From Nemania diffusa (taxonomy: Eukaryota; Ascomycota; Sordariomycetes; Xylariales; Xylariaceae), in contig JBBPUQ010000008.1 in assembly GCA_038501195.1 (NCBI GenBank), forward strand, positions 4,412,501-4,476,500: a stretch of DNA of 64,000 bases, written 5' to 3'. Below the pieces are notes generated by a model, which was given only the letters and a program-made list of their open reading frames with translations, made no database searches and had not been told where the DNA came from. This document shows, piece after piece, positions 22,701-37,100 of the stretch (position 1 is the first letter of the stretch; each line of letters starts with the position of its first letter). Both the position numbers and the translations under genes were made by a program.

Positions 22701-25700
22701 ATACAAAAATAAATTTAATTTAGCAACTAGTAATTATAAATAAAGCTTAAATATTAATTTGTAATAAACATAAAGTTTAAGCAGCTTTAGTAGCTTTATA
22801 TAAAAATATAAAAATCGATAGTATTTTTTTTTTTTATTTTTATAAACATTTTTTTAAAAAAATTTATTAATTTATTTTATAATATTTTTTTTGTATATGT
22901 TTTGCAGTTTTTAAATTCTGTTTAATTATTTAGTTATATAATAATTTTTTAATTTTAACTCCAAGCTTTTAACTTATTAAATAATTTAAAAGCTTGTTAT
23001 TAAAATGCTTTAATTGTAAATATTACTTAATTAAATCTTTTTTTAAAACGCTTTTTTTTATATACTAAGTTATAAAAGTTTTTTTTGTATAAAAAGCACT
23101 TTTATTAATTATTAAAAATAAGTGTTAAATTACAAACTAGTTAAATTAGTTTTAAAGTTTACAAAAAATCAACTAGTTAAAGCAGTATAAAATATTACTT
23201 GTAAGCTTGTTATTTTACTAAATTTTTTACTTATTAAGTATTTTTAAAAACATTAAATTAGTAGCAATTTTTTCAATGTAAGCTATATTGTATAGCTTTA
23301 TTACTTTTAATTTTTAAAATAAAATATTTATTTTTTTATATGTTAAAATTACAAAAATAAAATCTGCAATATATAAATAGTCTTTTAAATTAACTGCTTA
23401 AACATTGTTAAATCGGCTTATTTAGTTAAATATATATAAACTATTTCTTAAATATAAAATAGCTGAATTTTTTAACAAATAAACTTTTTAATTATTATAA
23501 AAACAATATATAAATACAGTTTTTACTGTTTTTTTAACTAATCAAAAGCTTTTAGTTAGTTCTTTTTTTTTGTTAGCTTTGTAATTTTTAATTTTAGCTT
23601 TTTTTGCTAGTTTTAAATATTTAGCAATGTTTTTTTTAATTAAAGCTTAAACTTTTAAACTTACAAACTAATTTTTAAAAATTAATTTAAAATAAAAATA
23701 CTAATATAACAACTAAAAATACTAGCTTATTTTATAAACTTTGCAAAAAATATTGCTTTAAAAGTTAATATTTACTTTTTGCTTTTTTTAAACTTTAAAA
23801 AATCCGTTTTTTTTTTAAATTACTAGTTTTATTTAATTTTTTCATTTAGATTTTTTTTTATTTTAAAGCTTTTTAGTTTTGTTAAAAGCTTTACTAAAAT
23901 CTTTTTTTAGTTTTTTGTTACTAAAACTAGCAGCAAAAAAACTTTTTATTAATTTTTTATTTTTTAATAAAAGCTTTTAACAAAATATATGTTTTTAAAG
24001 CTTTGCTTTTATTTTTTTAAGTGTTATTTTGCTTTTATGTTTTTTTTTTATATAAGTAATTATAAAAGCAGTTATTTGTTCAAGTAAAATTATTAAAAAA
24101 GCTTTTTTTAAGTTTATTGTTATAAATTAAATATTTTTAAAGTTAAAATTGCTATATTTAATACTTTTATATATTGTTTTTATTTAAAAAAAAGCTTAAT
24201 CTTTTAAATTGTTAAACATTTTGTTAAAAAGCCTTTTTACTAAGTTTGCATGTTTTATTTGTTAATTAGCTCAAAAAAAAAATGCTGCATAGCTTTATAT
24301 TTTTTTTAAAAAGTCATACTATCGATTAATAAATTTTTTATTTTTTATAGTAATACGTTTATATTTTTAAAAAACAATAGAAATTATTCACTTTTGCAGT
24401 TTTTTTACTTGTTTGCAATATTTGTTATATTTTTTGCTTATATAAATATATATACTTTATTTAGTATTAAAAGCTGTTTTTTTTTTAGTTGTTAAGTTTA
24501 TAATTTTTGTAACAAGTTTAGCATTAACTTTTTTTATTTATAAAGTTGTAAATAAAGCTTATTATATTAATTTTGTATAGTTTGTAAAATTGCAAAAATA
24601 GTTAGTAAACTTAAGTTTTAAAAGCTTTATAATTTAAAAAAGCTTATTTTTGTTGCAAATAAACTTTTTAATTTTTAGTTATAATACTTTTGCTAAAAAC
24701 TTTTTATTTTATTAATAAAAGTTTTTTTATTTAATAAAAAAAGTAAAATTGTTATTAGCTGTTTTATTTAATTAATTAAGCTATTATTTTGTTATAAATA
24801 GCTTTTAGTTAAAAATTAAAAAACATATAAAAATTTTAATTGTTAAAAAATATTACTGCGCTAAATAATTTAGTATAACTTATTAATTATTAGTTTTTTT
24901 TTTTAAATATGTATTTTTTACAAATATATATAAATTTAAAACTAAGTTAGAAATTTAGTTAAAGTGTTAAATTTTCAAATATTATTTGCTAACTAGTATT
25001 ATTTAACTATAGTATAATAGCATTAAAGTTTTTATATTAGTTTATGTTTATTTAGTTTATATAATGCTTATTTAATATAAAATATAGCTTTTTGCTATTT
25101 GCTATATAATATTTATTGCTTTTTAATTTTTGTATATAACTTGTGCTATTAACTTTTTATTACTATGTATTAAGTTATTTAGTTAGCTTAACATTAGCTT
25201 TTCTGTTACTTTTAAACTTTTATTATAATTAATATTGTTATTGTTGTTACTGTTTTTTTTTCGATTTTTTACATTTAACAAAAAAACTTGTTTTAAGTTT
25301 ATATTTAGTATAGCTGTAAACTATGCAGTTAATATATTTTCTACATTAACAATATTTAAACTATCTAAAGTAAATCTTTTTTTAGTTTTATATTTACAAT
25401 AGCTAAAGTATATATAGTTAATATATTTATTATTTTTTTTTTTAATATAACATTTTAATAACAAGCTAACAAAGTTAAATAAAGTTTTAAACTGTTAATA
25501 GTACTAGTACATAGCTTTTTTATTTGTTTTTTTTACATAAGTGTTGTAATAAAATATATATGCTTTTTTTTTCTTTTGTTTTATATAAGTGTATATTTTT
25601 TTGCAAGTTTAAAACTAGTTTAGTTTTTTAATATTAAACTTAATTGTTGTATATATCTTATTTAGCAATTTAAATGTTTGCAATATTATATTATAATATT

Positions 25701-28300
25701 AACAAAACTTATAACATTAAGTTTTATAAAAGTAACAAACTTATTTTTTTTTTAACTACTGCTTTATTTTTTAAAAATGTTTAGTAAAAAAACTTTTTTG
25801 TAAAATTATATAAAAAAGTTTGTAGTTTGCTATTAGCTAATATTTTTTTTTAACTTTTATATTTTTTATTGCGTTTATTTTATGTTTGCTAACAATTTTA
25901 GCAATTTTAAGTTGAAATTTTATATACAATTATAGCTTAAAGCTGTTAAATTTAAAATGTAGCAAAACTATTATATTATAATTAATTGAATTTTTTTTAA
26001 TAGTTTAATTGTATTTGTTAATACTTAAAATAACTGCTTTAATATAAGTTAAAATAAAATTTAGCAGTAAAAGTTAGTTGTTTTTTTTTGTTAAGTTTAG
26101 TTTTTACAAAAAATATAAACCAACTGTATTATTTTTTAAGTTTACTAGCTAATAACTAATATGTTAAAACTTGCAAGTTAATATTGTTAGCTTGATTAAA
26201 GCGTTTATTTAGCTAAACATTTTAGCTGCTTTTATGTAAAATTATAAAATCGAACTTTTAGCTGTAAAAGCTATTTTGTTTACTTTAAAACTTTGTAAAA
26301 GCTTTTCTTATAGTGCTGCAGCTTTTAAATTAAAGCTTGCATAATTATTAATTAATTTATGCTTAGTATATATAAAAGAAAAAAAATAGTATTAAAGTAG
26401 CTTTTTTGCATTGTTTTTGCAAATTAAAAAAAAAAAGCTAGCATTTAAAAAAAAAAACTTGTTTGTTTATTGATTTATTACGTTAGTTTGTTTATTGTTT
26501 AATATAATATAAAAAAAGTATAATGTTTTTTTTTTTAAATAGCTAAATATAAATAGTAGCTTGTTTATTTATATAAGTATATATTTTATTTAAGCAAATA
26601 TTTATTTATATAAGTAAATAGCTTAAATTTTATTGCTAGTAAGCACTTTTTGCAATTTTTAGCTTTTAGTTTTTTGTAATACTGTGTAGTTTATTTATAA
26701 CGTTAAAATCTCATTTAAGTTATATTTAATACTATCAAAAGTATGTAATAATGTTATTTTTATTACTACGCTGTTTTTATTTTTAACAGTACACTAAAAA
26801 ATATATTAACTGCTACTTTTTTTTAGCACTTTTAATAATATGTTTTTGCTTTTTTTTTTTTTGTTTTGCTTTTATTAGCTTATATATTACTTTTTACATT
26901 GTAAAAAAGTTATATTTACAATTTTTAAACTTTTAGCTTTATATTAATCTACTTTTTATATATGTTTTTTTAATAAGTTAATATTAAATAACAAGCAACT
27001 TTTATACTTTTTTGCTTTTTAAATTTCTACTTTTATACTATATATATATTCACATTTTTTTATTAACTATTTAATTTGTTTTTTTAATTCAAATTTAATA
27101 CTTGCTATATTTAAAATTAGCATATTTATAAATACTTAATATTTTTAATTTTATATTTTGTTTTATACATTTATGTATTAAATTAACTTCATTTTATTTA
27201 ATACTTTTTGTTTAATTTTATTACTTTGTTTATTTTTAATACTGCAGTTATTATAAATATTGTTAAAATATTAAAATATACTAAATTTACAAATCTTTAG
27301 TTTTATAAAAGTATATATTTTATATATTTTTTTTTTTTGTACTAACTTTGTTATTAATAAATAACTTTTAATAATATTACTTAAATATTACTTTGTAACT
27401 TTTAACTTTACTTCTTTTTTTGCACTGTATTTATTAGTACATTAGTAATAGTACTATTGTATAGCTTTTGCTAATACTTTTTTAAGTTATAAAATATTAC
27501 TTTTTTTAAATAATTAATATTGTTTTATATATATATTTTAAGCTTAAAAATTTAACTAATAACAAGTTGTTATATATAGCTGAAAATATAACGCAAGCGA
27601 TTTTTTTAATTTAAAAGCTTTTAAACAAGCTTTTAACAGCTATTTTATAAAACTTTCAAATTTTGTGTTATTTTTTACATATACAATTATAAAAATAATA
27701 CAATGTTTTAACAATTTAAAGCTATAAAAAATGTAGCAGCTTTGTTTAAGTTTTATTAACTTTAACTTTTTGTTTAATATATTGTTTAATATATTCAGCT
27801 TTTTTGTTTTATAGCTATATATATAATTACAAAGCTTTAATTTATATGCTATATATTTATTAAAGCTGCTTTTTTTAGCATTTCGTTTATAGCAGGCTTA
27901 ATATCTGCTTTTATTATGCTAACTCTAGCTTAACAGTTTTTTACAGCACTATTTACAAGTAAAATCAGTTAAATAAACAGCTTTTAACATGTTTTATTTT
28001 AATTAATAGCAAAAAAAAGCTTGTTTAACTAATTTGCTTAAATCTATTAATTGAATTAATTAAGTTATTTAAACAAATAATTTAAATAATCGCTTAAATA
28101 AAACTAAAGCTTTAAATTTTATTTATTGCTGCTTACAAGCTTGTTAAATTATTTTTTAGTTAGTACTAAAAGCACTAAATAACTTTTAAAGTATTTGCGT
28201 TTATAAATAAACATTATAAAATCATTATAAGTTTGTATTAATTAAATACCTTTTTATACTTAGTTAACATTGTTAATATAAACAGCATATTAGCAGCAAA
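22701..28300. other. Decayed coding debris, mostly T-rich on +
   Basis: A long T-rich stretch, which hints at ancient coding on the - strand. Around 24,430-23,940 a - strand frame reads Gln- and Leu-rich protein with MQHFFFELINK and YKAMQHFF, its stops falling where Gln would fit. This could be the N-terminal part of the copia element on its right or an unrelated gene. Around 26,350-26,200 another - strand frame reads MQALI*KLQHYKKSFYKVLK. Small tandem repeats occur at 26,560-26,620 (about 33 bp) and 27,774-27,798 (14 bp twice). I could not name any family. Confidence 0.4.
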
Positions 28301-29665
28301 CTAGTTAAATATAAAAAATCGCTTTTAGTTAAACTTCTATTATAGTAAAAAGTTTTTATTGTTTTTTATATAGCTTATACAATTTATTTTTAAATAACGA
28401 TTTAACTTATTTTTGTTAAACAGCAAATTGTTGTTTAAATCGAAGTTATTATAAGCTTTAATTAATAGCTTTTTAGTAACAAATGTAAAAGCAAATAAAA
28501 TAACAACAGTAATTTCAGAAGCAATAGTATTAATATAATAGTCCTTTTAGTAAGCTTTAACTTGTTAATAAACCTTTTTAACTTTTATAAAGTTTTTTTT
28601 TTAAAAGCTTTTTAGCTATATACTTAAATAAAAAACAACAGCTATTTAATAAACAAACATTTTTTTAAACAACGCTTTATATTTTTATAGCTTTTTGTAA
28701 GCTTGTTTAAAACTAGTGCAGATTTTGTTAATGTTAGTAGCACTTAAAGTATATATATCGGCTTAACAATTTATAAAAAAACAACGTTGTTTTTGTATGC
28801 AAAAAAATAACATAGCTTTTAAACCTTGTTGGATAAAAATAAATCGCTGGCGTAAAAAACGTTAGCTAAATATACAAAGCTATATAAATAAAAACTGTTA
28901 AAAGTATAAAAATAAGTAAAAAAGTAAGTTTTTTAGTTTAAACTTTTCTTTTTCAATTAATAAAAAACAAACTAAACAAATATATAAATAGTTTTTAAAG
29001 TCTTTAAAAAAAGTTATAACATTAAATAAACTAATCTTGTTGCTTTTATATTATAAAATAAACTAAGTAAAAAAGTTTAAAATATTGTTAATTTTATAAT
29101 AAACTTTTCAATTTTCTGCTTTAAAACTGTAAAAAAAAAAATATATTTGTTAAAATTAAAGTTGTTGTATAAAAAAGTATATAAAGTATTAAAAAAGTCT
29201 TTAAAAATAACAAAGCTATAAATTTCAATTAAAAAAAAGTTTTAACAAATCTAGTTTTTTACTTTAACTATAAAGCCTTAATAAAAAATATATTTAATAT
29301 TTATAAAATTATTAACAAGCTTAAGTACATTTAAGTTTATAGTAGTAACATTATTATTATTATTAATAAAATCGTCAATTTTATTAAATAGTATTGATTT
29401 AATATTTATAAATCGTTTGATTTTACTGCAGAAAATATTACGGCATTAAAAGCTAGCTTTAACTTATGTATTAAATAAGTAGCTTTTTTTAACTGCAAAA
29501 AAAGCAATAAACCTAAAAGATTTACTATTGTGCCTGTTAAAAATAATAAATTATGCAATAATATTAACAATATAGCCTTAACAGCAAGCTTTATACTGTT
29601 GTACAATAGCTTTAACTTTTTTTTTTTGTAAATTGTAAAAAAAGTCAAAGTTAAGTAAAAAACGC
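28300..29665 (-). pseudogene. Unassigned degenerate coding stretch
   Basis: Reading right to left from about 29,660, a - strand frame gives protein-like sequence with TAA codons where Gln or Trp would suit. It includes KVKAIVQQYKACC, KSFRFIAFFAVKKSYLF (about 29,522-29,472), CRNIFCSKIKRF and KNNVVFL*IVKPIYIL near 28,780. Stop density is lower than random AT-rich DNA would give in the first 150-200 codons, and rises further on. I do not recognise the family. A second frame on the same strand (29,406-29,648) is open for 80 codons but reads less like an ancestral protein. Confidence 0.35.
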
Positions 29666-30958
29666 TGTAAAAAAACTGCTAAAGTTTTATTGTTAGTTTA
29701 AATATTATCAAAAGTAAAAAATCCTAGTTTAAATTGCAAGTTATATTAATTAATAACTTTGTAAATATAAAATTCAACGTTTTTACTAAAGTATAAGCTA
29801 GTAATATATTTAAAGCTTAAAAGCTTAATACATAGCTTTTAATATTAGTTAATATAATAAGCAACAATATTAACAATAGCTTTTTTAAAAAATAACTTTT
29901 AAAAATCAAAAAATAAATAAACTTTAAACTTAGCAAAAAATATCTCAGCTACAATAGTTTTACAAGCTAACTTAAAAAAAGCGTAAACTTAGCAGGTAAT
30001 AATAAAACAACTTGTTGCTAGCTTTAATAATAGTTCAAAGTTTAAAAATTCAACAATTTTAAAAAATTTATAACAATTAAATAAACTAAATAATACACTA
30101 AATATAATATAAAATTCAGTTATTAGCTATTTTTATTTATTATTATTTGATTTAATAGTATATAATAATGTAACTATAGCTTAAAATTATTAAAAAACAA
30201 TAGTAAAAAATAATAAGTTAATAAATTGACATAAGTTAATGCTGTACTTTTTAAAAAAGTAATATTTCATTAAATTTATAGCTTTTGTGCTATATATTTT
30301 AATATAATTGTTACTATTGCAAATATAGCACAACTAAACTTTTTTTTTTTTAGCTAAAGTAACTAAATCGCTAAAAATAACAGAAATAAAATACACGCTA
30401 TGTTTAAAAATAAATAAAAATATATAAAAAATAAACCAACAGTAAAATATATAATCTTTATTGTTAATTTTTATATAAAAAAAGTTTTACTAAATTAAAT
30501 TAATAGCTAACTTAAAAGTTTAAGCAGTAATTTAATTACAAATAAACTGCTTTTAAAAGCTTAAAAAGCTTTTAATTTAAAAAAAAATATTATATAACAT
30601 TTTAACTTGTAAATTATACTTTGTTATTAATTAAATCTTTAGCTTTAGCATATATATATAAAGCAGTACTATTTACTTGCAAGTAATAATACTTTATACT
30701 TTAAAAAAATACTATCAAAAGCTATATAATAACATTATTGCTAATATATTACTTAGTTAAATTACTAAAAGTAATTTAATAACAATAAAGTTAGCTTTAA
30801 AAAAAAAAAAAAACTAAAAAACTTACTTTTATAAGCTTTAAAATATATTAATTTAAAATATCTTGTTTTTTTTAGTAATAACTATAACACTTGTAGTAAT
30901 AAAAATAGAAAATATAATAAAAAAAAAAAATAAAATAAAAAAAAAAAAAAGCAAAAAA
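29665..30958. other. AT-rich spacer before macrosatellite
   Basis: Mixed A- and T-rich DNA with no recognisable gene. The last 150 bases contain A-runs interrupted by TAAAATA (about 30,920-30,955), directly before the truncated satellite unit. Confidence 0.45.
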
Positions 30959-31068
30959 ATAGTTTAATAGTATTTTTATAGTTAAAGTTACTATAGTGCT
31001 TTTTATATTTTAAACTTATTTTAAAACTAGCGTATTTTTTAGCACTTTTATAAAGTGTTAAAAAATTT
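30959..31068 (+). repeat. Truncated satellite unit at array edge
   Basis: About 110 bases match the first part of the macrosatellite unit (TTTAATAGTATTTTTATAG, AAAGTTACTATAGTGC, ACTAGCGTATTTTTTAGCAC). The match stops after AAGTGTTAAAAAAT. It lies only 162 bp before the same landmark of the first full unit. It keeps ACTAGCG, where the full units mostly read ACTAGTA or ACTAGCA. Confidence 0.8.
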
Positions 31069-31120
31069 TTCAATTCATTTTTTTATAATTTAATTAAAAT
31101 AAAAATAACTTTTTTTTTTT

Positions 31121-34100
31121 TTAATTTAATAGTATTTTTATAGTTAAAGTTACTATAGTGCTTTTTATACTTTAAACTTATTTTAAAACTAGTATATTTT
31201 TTGTTACTTTTATAAAGTGCTAAAAAATATACTATTTATTATATATTTTATACTAAAAATACTAAATATATTTATTATTTTTATATTTTTTTTTATTTTA
31301 TTTTTTATGTTTTTTAGTTTATTTTTTTTTTTTTTTTTTTATATATACTAGTTTTTTTATATTTAGTTATTATTAAAAATTATATATAATTTATTATAAT
31401 ATTTACTAACAAGTTTATTAAATTTTTTTATTAAATTTTTTTTTTAAATTTAAGTTTTTAAAATTAAACTTTTTTATATATTTTTTATATAGTTTTATTT
31501 TATATTTTTTGCTGATTTTATTATTACTTTTTGTTTTTGTTTATTTTAAAAACTTATAAAGTTTTATTTTTTTTTTTTTAAATAATTTAGTTTAAATAAA
31601 TAAGTTTTTAATTTTATTAAAACTAATTAAAATAAAACTATTAATAATTTTGTTTAAATTTTATTTTAGTAAATTTTAAAATAATACTTTGTTATAACTA
31701 TTACAACTTATTGATTTTATTTATTTAATTTATTTGTAAATTTGATTTATTTTTTTTTTTTTTTTTTTTAAATTTTAATATATATAATATAATTTTTTAA
31801 AAATTCTTTTAACTATTTATATTATTATTTTTGTTTTTTTTTTTTTTTTTTTATTAATATAAAGCTTAGTTTATTAACTTAAAAACTCAAAATACTAAAC
31901 TTATTTATAAGTTAATATATATTAATATTTTTTAAAATTTTATTTTATTTTAATGTTAAAAGCAGTTTTTAGCTTATTTTATATAACTACTTATATTATT
32001 TAAATTAGTTTTTTTTATTTGTTTAAACTATATAATTTAGTTAAAAAAATATTTATTTTTTATATTATAGTTAATTTTACAATTTTAAAAAATTTTTAAT
32101 TTAATAATATTTTTATAGTTAAAATTACTATAATGCTTTTTATATTTTAAATTTATTTTAAAACTAGTATATTTTTTGCTACTTTTACAAAGTGCTAAAA
32201 AATATACTATTTATTATATATTTTATATTAAAAATACTAAATATATTTATTATTTTTATATTTTTTTTTATTTTATTTTTTATATTTTTTAGTTTATTTT
32301 TTTTTTTTTTTTTTATATATACTAGTTTTTTTATATTTAGCTACTATTAAAAATTATATATAATTTATTATAATATTTATTAATAAGTTTATTAAATTTT
32401 TTTATTAAATTTTTTTTTTAAATTTAAGTTTTTAAAATTAGATTTTTTTATATATTTTTTATATAGTTTTATTTTATGTTTTCTGCTAATTTTATTATTA
32501 CTTTTTGTTTTTATTTATTTTAAAAATTTACAAAGTTTTACTTTTTTTTTTTTAAATAATTTAATTTGAACAAATAAGTTTTTAATTTTATTAGAACTAA
32601 TTAAAATAAAACTATTAATAGTTTTATTTAAATTTTATTTTAGTAAATTTTAAAATAGCACTTTGTTATAACTATTACAACTTGCTGATTTTATTTGTTT
32701 AATTTATTTATAAATTTAATTTACTTTTTTTTTTTTTTTTTTTAAATTTTAATATATACAATATAACTTTTTAAAAATTTTTTTAACTACTTATACTATT
32801 ATTTTTGTTTTTTTTTTTTTTTTTTTATTAATATAAAGTTTAGTTTATTAACTTAAAAACTTAAAGTGCTAAATTTATTTATAAATCAATATATATTAAT
32901 ATTTTTTAAAATTTTATTTTATTTTAACATTAAAAATAATTTTTAGCTTATTTTATATAATTATTTATATTATTTAAATTAGCTTTTTTTATTTGTTTAA
33001 ATTATATAATTTAGTTAAAAAAATATTTATTTTTTATACTATAGTTAATTTTACAATTTTAAAAAATTTTTAATTTAATAATATTTTTATAGTTAAAGTT
33101 ATTATAATACTTTTTATATTTTAAACTTATTTTAAAACTAGTATATTTTTTGCTATTTTTACAAAGTATTAAAAAATATACTATTTATTATATATTTTAT
33201 ACTAAAAATATTAAATATATTTATTATTTTTATATTTTTTTTTATTTTATTTTTTATGTTTTTTAGTTTTTTTTTTTTTTTTTTATATATACTAGTTTTT
33301 TTATATTTAGCTATTATTAAAAATTATATATAATTTATTATAATGTTTATTAATAAATCTACTAAATTTTTTTATTAAATTTTTTTTTTAAATTTAAGTT
33401 TTTAAAATTGGACTTTTTTATATATTTTTTATATAGTTTTATTTTATGTTTTCTATTGATTTTATTATTACTTTTTATTTTTGTTTATTTTAAAAACTTA
33501 TAAAGTTTTATTTTTTTTTTTTTAAATAATTTAATTTAAACAAATAAGTTTTTAATTTTATTAAAACTAATTAAAACAAAACTATTAATAGTTTTGTTTA
33601 AATTTTATTTTAATAAATTTTAAAATAATACTTTGTTATAATTACTACAACTTGTTGATTTTATTTATTTAATTTGTTTATAAATTTAATTTACTTTTTT
33701 TTTCTTTTTTTTCAAATTTTAATATATATAATATAATTTTTTAAAAATCTTTTTAATTACTTATACTATTATTTTTGTTTTTTTTTTCTTTTTTTATTAA
33801 TATAAAGTTTAGCTTATTAACTTAAAAATTTAAAGTGTTAAATTTATTTATAAGTTAATATATACTAATATTTTTTAAAATTTTATTTTATTTTAATATT
33901 AAAAGCAGTTTTTAATTTATTTTATATAACTATTTATATTATTTAAATTAGCTTTTTTTGTTTATTTAAATTATATAATTTAGTTAAAAAAATATTTATT
34001 TTTTATACTATAGTTGATTTTATAATTTTGAAAAATTTTTAATTTAATAATATTTTTATAATTAAAGTTACTATAGTGTTTTTTATATTTTAAATCTATT

Positions 34101-37100
34101 TTAAAACTAGCATATTTTTTGCTATTTTTACAAAGTGTTAAAAAATATATTATTTATTATATATTTTATATTAAAAATACTAAATATATTTATTATTTTT
34201 ATATTTTTTTTTATTTTATTTTTTATATTTTTTAGTTTATTTTTTTTTTTTTTTTTCTATATATACTAGTTTTTTTATATTTAGCTACTATTAAAAATTA
34301 TATATAATTTACTATAATATTTATTAATAAGTTTATTTAATTTTTTTATTAAATTTTTCTTTTAAATTTAAGTTTTTAAAATTAAACTTTTTTATATATT
34401 TTTTATATAGTTTTATTTTATATTTTCTGTTGATTTTATTACTACTTTTTGTTTTTGTTTATTTTAAAAATTTACAAAGTTTTACTTTTTTTTTTTTAAA
34501 TAATTTAGTTTAAACAAATAAGTTTTTAATTTTATTAAAACTAATTAAAACAAAACTATTAATAGTTTTGTTTAAATTTTATTTTAATAAATTTTAAAAT
34601 AATACTTTGTTATAACTATTACAACTTATTAATTTTATTTGTTTAACTTGTTTATAAATTTAATTTACTTTTTTTTTTTTTTTTTTTAAATTTTAATATA
34701 TACAATATAATTTTTTAAAAATCTTTTTAATTATTTATACTATTATTTTTGTTTTTTTTTTTTTTTTTTTATTAATATAAAGCTTAGTTTATTAATTTAA
34801 AAACTTAAAGTATTAAACTTATTTATAAGTTAATATATACTAATATTTTTTAAAATTTTATTTTATTTTAATATTAAAAGCAGTTTTTAGTTTATTTTAT
34901 ATAACTATTTATATTATTTAAATTAGCTTTTTTTGCTTATTTAAACTATATAATTTAGTTAAAAAAATATTTATTTTTTATATTATAGTTAATTTTACAA
35001 TTTTAAAAAATTTTTAATTTAATAGTATTTTTATAATTAAAGTTATTATAGTGCTTTTTATATTTTAAACTTATTTTAAAACTAATATATTTTTTACTAC
35101 TTTTACAAAGTGCTAAAAAATATATTATTTATTATATATTTTATATTAAAAATATTAAATATATTTATTATTTTTATATTTTTTTTTATTTTATTTTTTA
35201 TATTTTTTAGTTTATTTTTTTTTTTTTTTTTTTTATATATATTAGTTTTTTTATATTTAGCTACTATTAAAAATTATATATAATTTATTATAATATTTAT
35301 TAATAAGTTTATTAAATTTTTTTATTAAATGTTTTTTTTAAATTTAAATTTTGAAAATTAGACTTTTTTATATATTTTTTATATAGTTTTATTTTATATT
35401 TTTTGTTAATTTTATTACTACTTTTCGTTTTTATTTATTTTAAAAACTTATAAAGTTTTATTTTTTTTTTTTTAAGTAACTTAGTTTAAATAAATAAGTT
35501 TTTAATTTTATTAGAACTAATTAAAGCGGAACTATTAATAGCTCTGTTTAAATTTTATTTTAATAAATTTTAAAATAGCACTTTGTTATAACTATTACAA
35601 CTTGCTAATTTTATCTATTTAATTTGTTTGCAAATTTAATTTACTTTTTTTTTCTTTTTTTTTAAATTTTAATATATATAATATAATTTTTTAAAAATCT
35701 TTTTAACTACTTATACTATTATTTTTTTTTTTTTTTTTTTTTTATTAATATAAAGCTTAGTTTATTAATTTAAAAACTCAAAGTACTAAATTTATTTATA
35801 AATCAATATATACTAATATTTTTTAAAATTTTATTTTATTTTAATATTAAAAGTAATTTTTAGCTTATTTTATATAACTACTTATATTATTTAAATTAGC
35901 TTTTTTTGCTTGTTTAAACTATATAATTTAGTTAAAAAAATATTTATTTTTTATATTATAATTAATTTTACAATTTTAAAAAATCTTTAATTTAATAGTA
36001 TTTTTATAGTTAAAATTACTATAGTATTTTTTATATTTTAAACTTATTTTAAAACTAGTATATTTTTTATTACTTTTATAAAGTGCTAAAAAATATACTA
36101 TTTATTATATATTTTATATTAAAAATATTAAATATATTTATTATTTTTATATTTTTTTTTATTTTATTTTTTATATTTTTTAGTTTTTTTTTTTTTTTTT
36201 TTTTTATATATACTAGTTTTTTTATATTTAGTTACTATTAAAAATTATATATAATTTACTATAATGTTTATTAACAAGTTTATTAAATTTTTTTATTAAA
36301 TTTTTTTTTTAAATTTAAGTTTTTAAAATTGGATTTTTTTATATATTTTTTATATAGTTTTATTTTATATTTTTTGTTGATTTTATTATTACTTTTCGTT
36401 TTTGTTTATTTTAAAAACTTATAAAGTTTTATTTTTTTTTTTTTAAATAATTTAGTTTAAATAAATAAATTTTTAACTTTATTAAAACTAATTAAAATAA
36501 AGCTATTAATAGTTTTGTTTAAATTTTATTTTAGTAAATTTTAAAATAACATTTTATTATAACTACTACAACTTATTAATTTTATTTATTTAACTTGTTT
36601 GTAAATTTGATCTATTTTTTTATTTTTTTTTTTTTTTTTTAAATTTTAATATATACAATATAATTTTTTAAAAATCTTTTTAATTACTTATACTATTATT
36701 TTTGTTTTTTTTTTTTTTTTTTATTAATATAAAGCTTAGTTTATTAATTTAAAAACTTAAAGTGCTAAATTTATTTATAAATTAATATATACTAATATTT
36801 TTTAAAATTTTATTTTATTTTAACATTAAAAGTAGTTTCTAGTTTATTTTATATAACTATTTATATTATTTAAATTAGCTTTTTTTGCTTGTTTAAACTA
36901 TATAATTTAATTAAAAAAATATTTATTTTTTATACTATAGTTGATTTTACAATTTTAAAAAATTTTTAATTTAATAATATTTTTATAGTTAAAGTTATTA
37001 TAATGCTTTTTATATTTTAAACTTATTTTAAAACTAGTATATTTTTTGCTACTTTTATAAAGTATTAAAAAATATACTATTTACTATATATTTTATATTA

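Noticed and set aside
29406..29648. Open stretch of 80 codons on -
   Set aside because: A neighbouring frame of the same strand reads more like an ancestral protein; this one is a chance opening.
30882..31073. Open stretch of 63 codons on -
   Set aside because: Covers the truncated satellite unit and an A-run block; its composition explains it.
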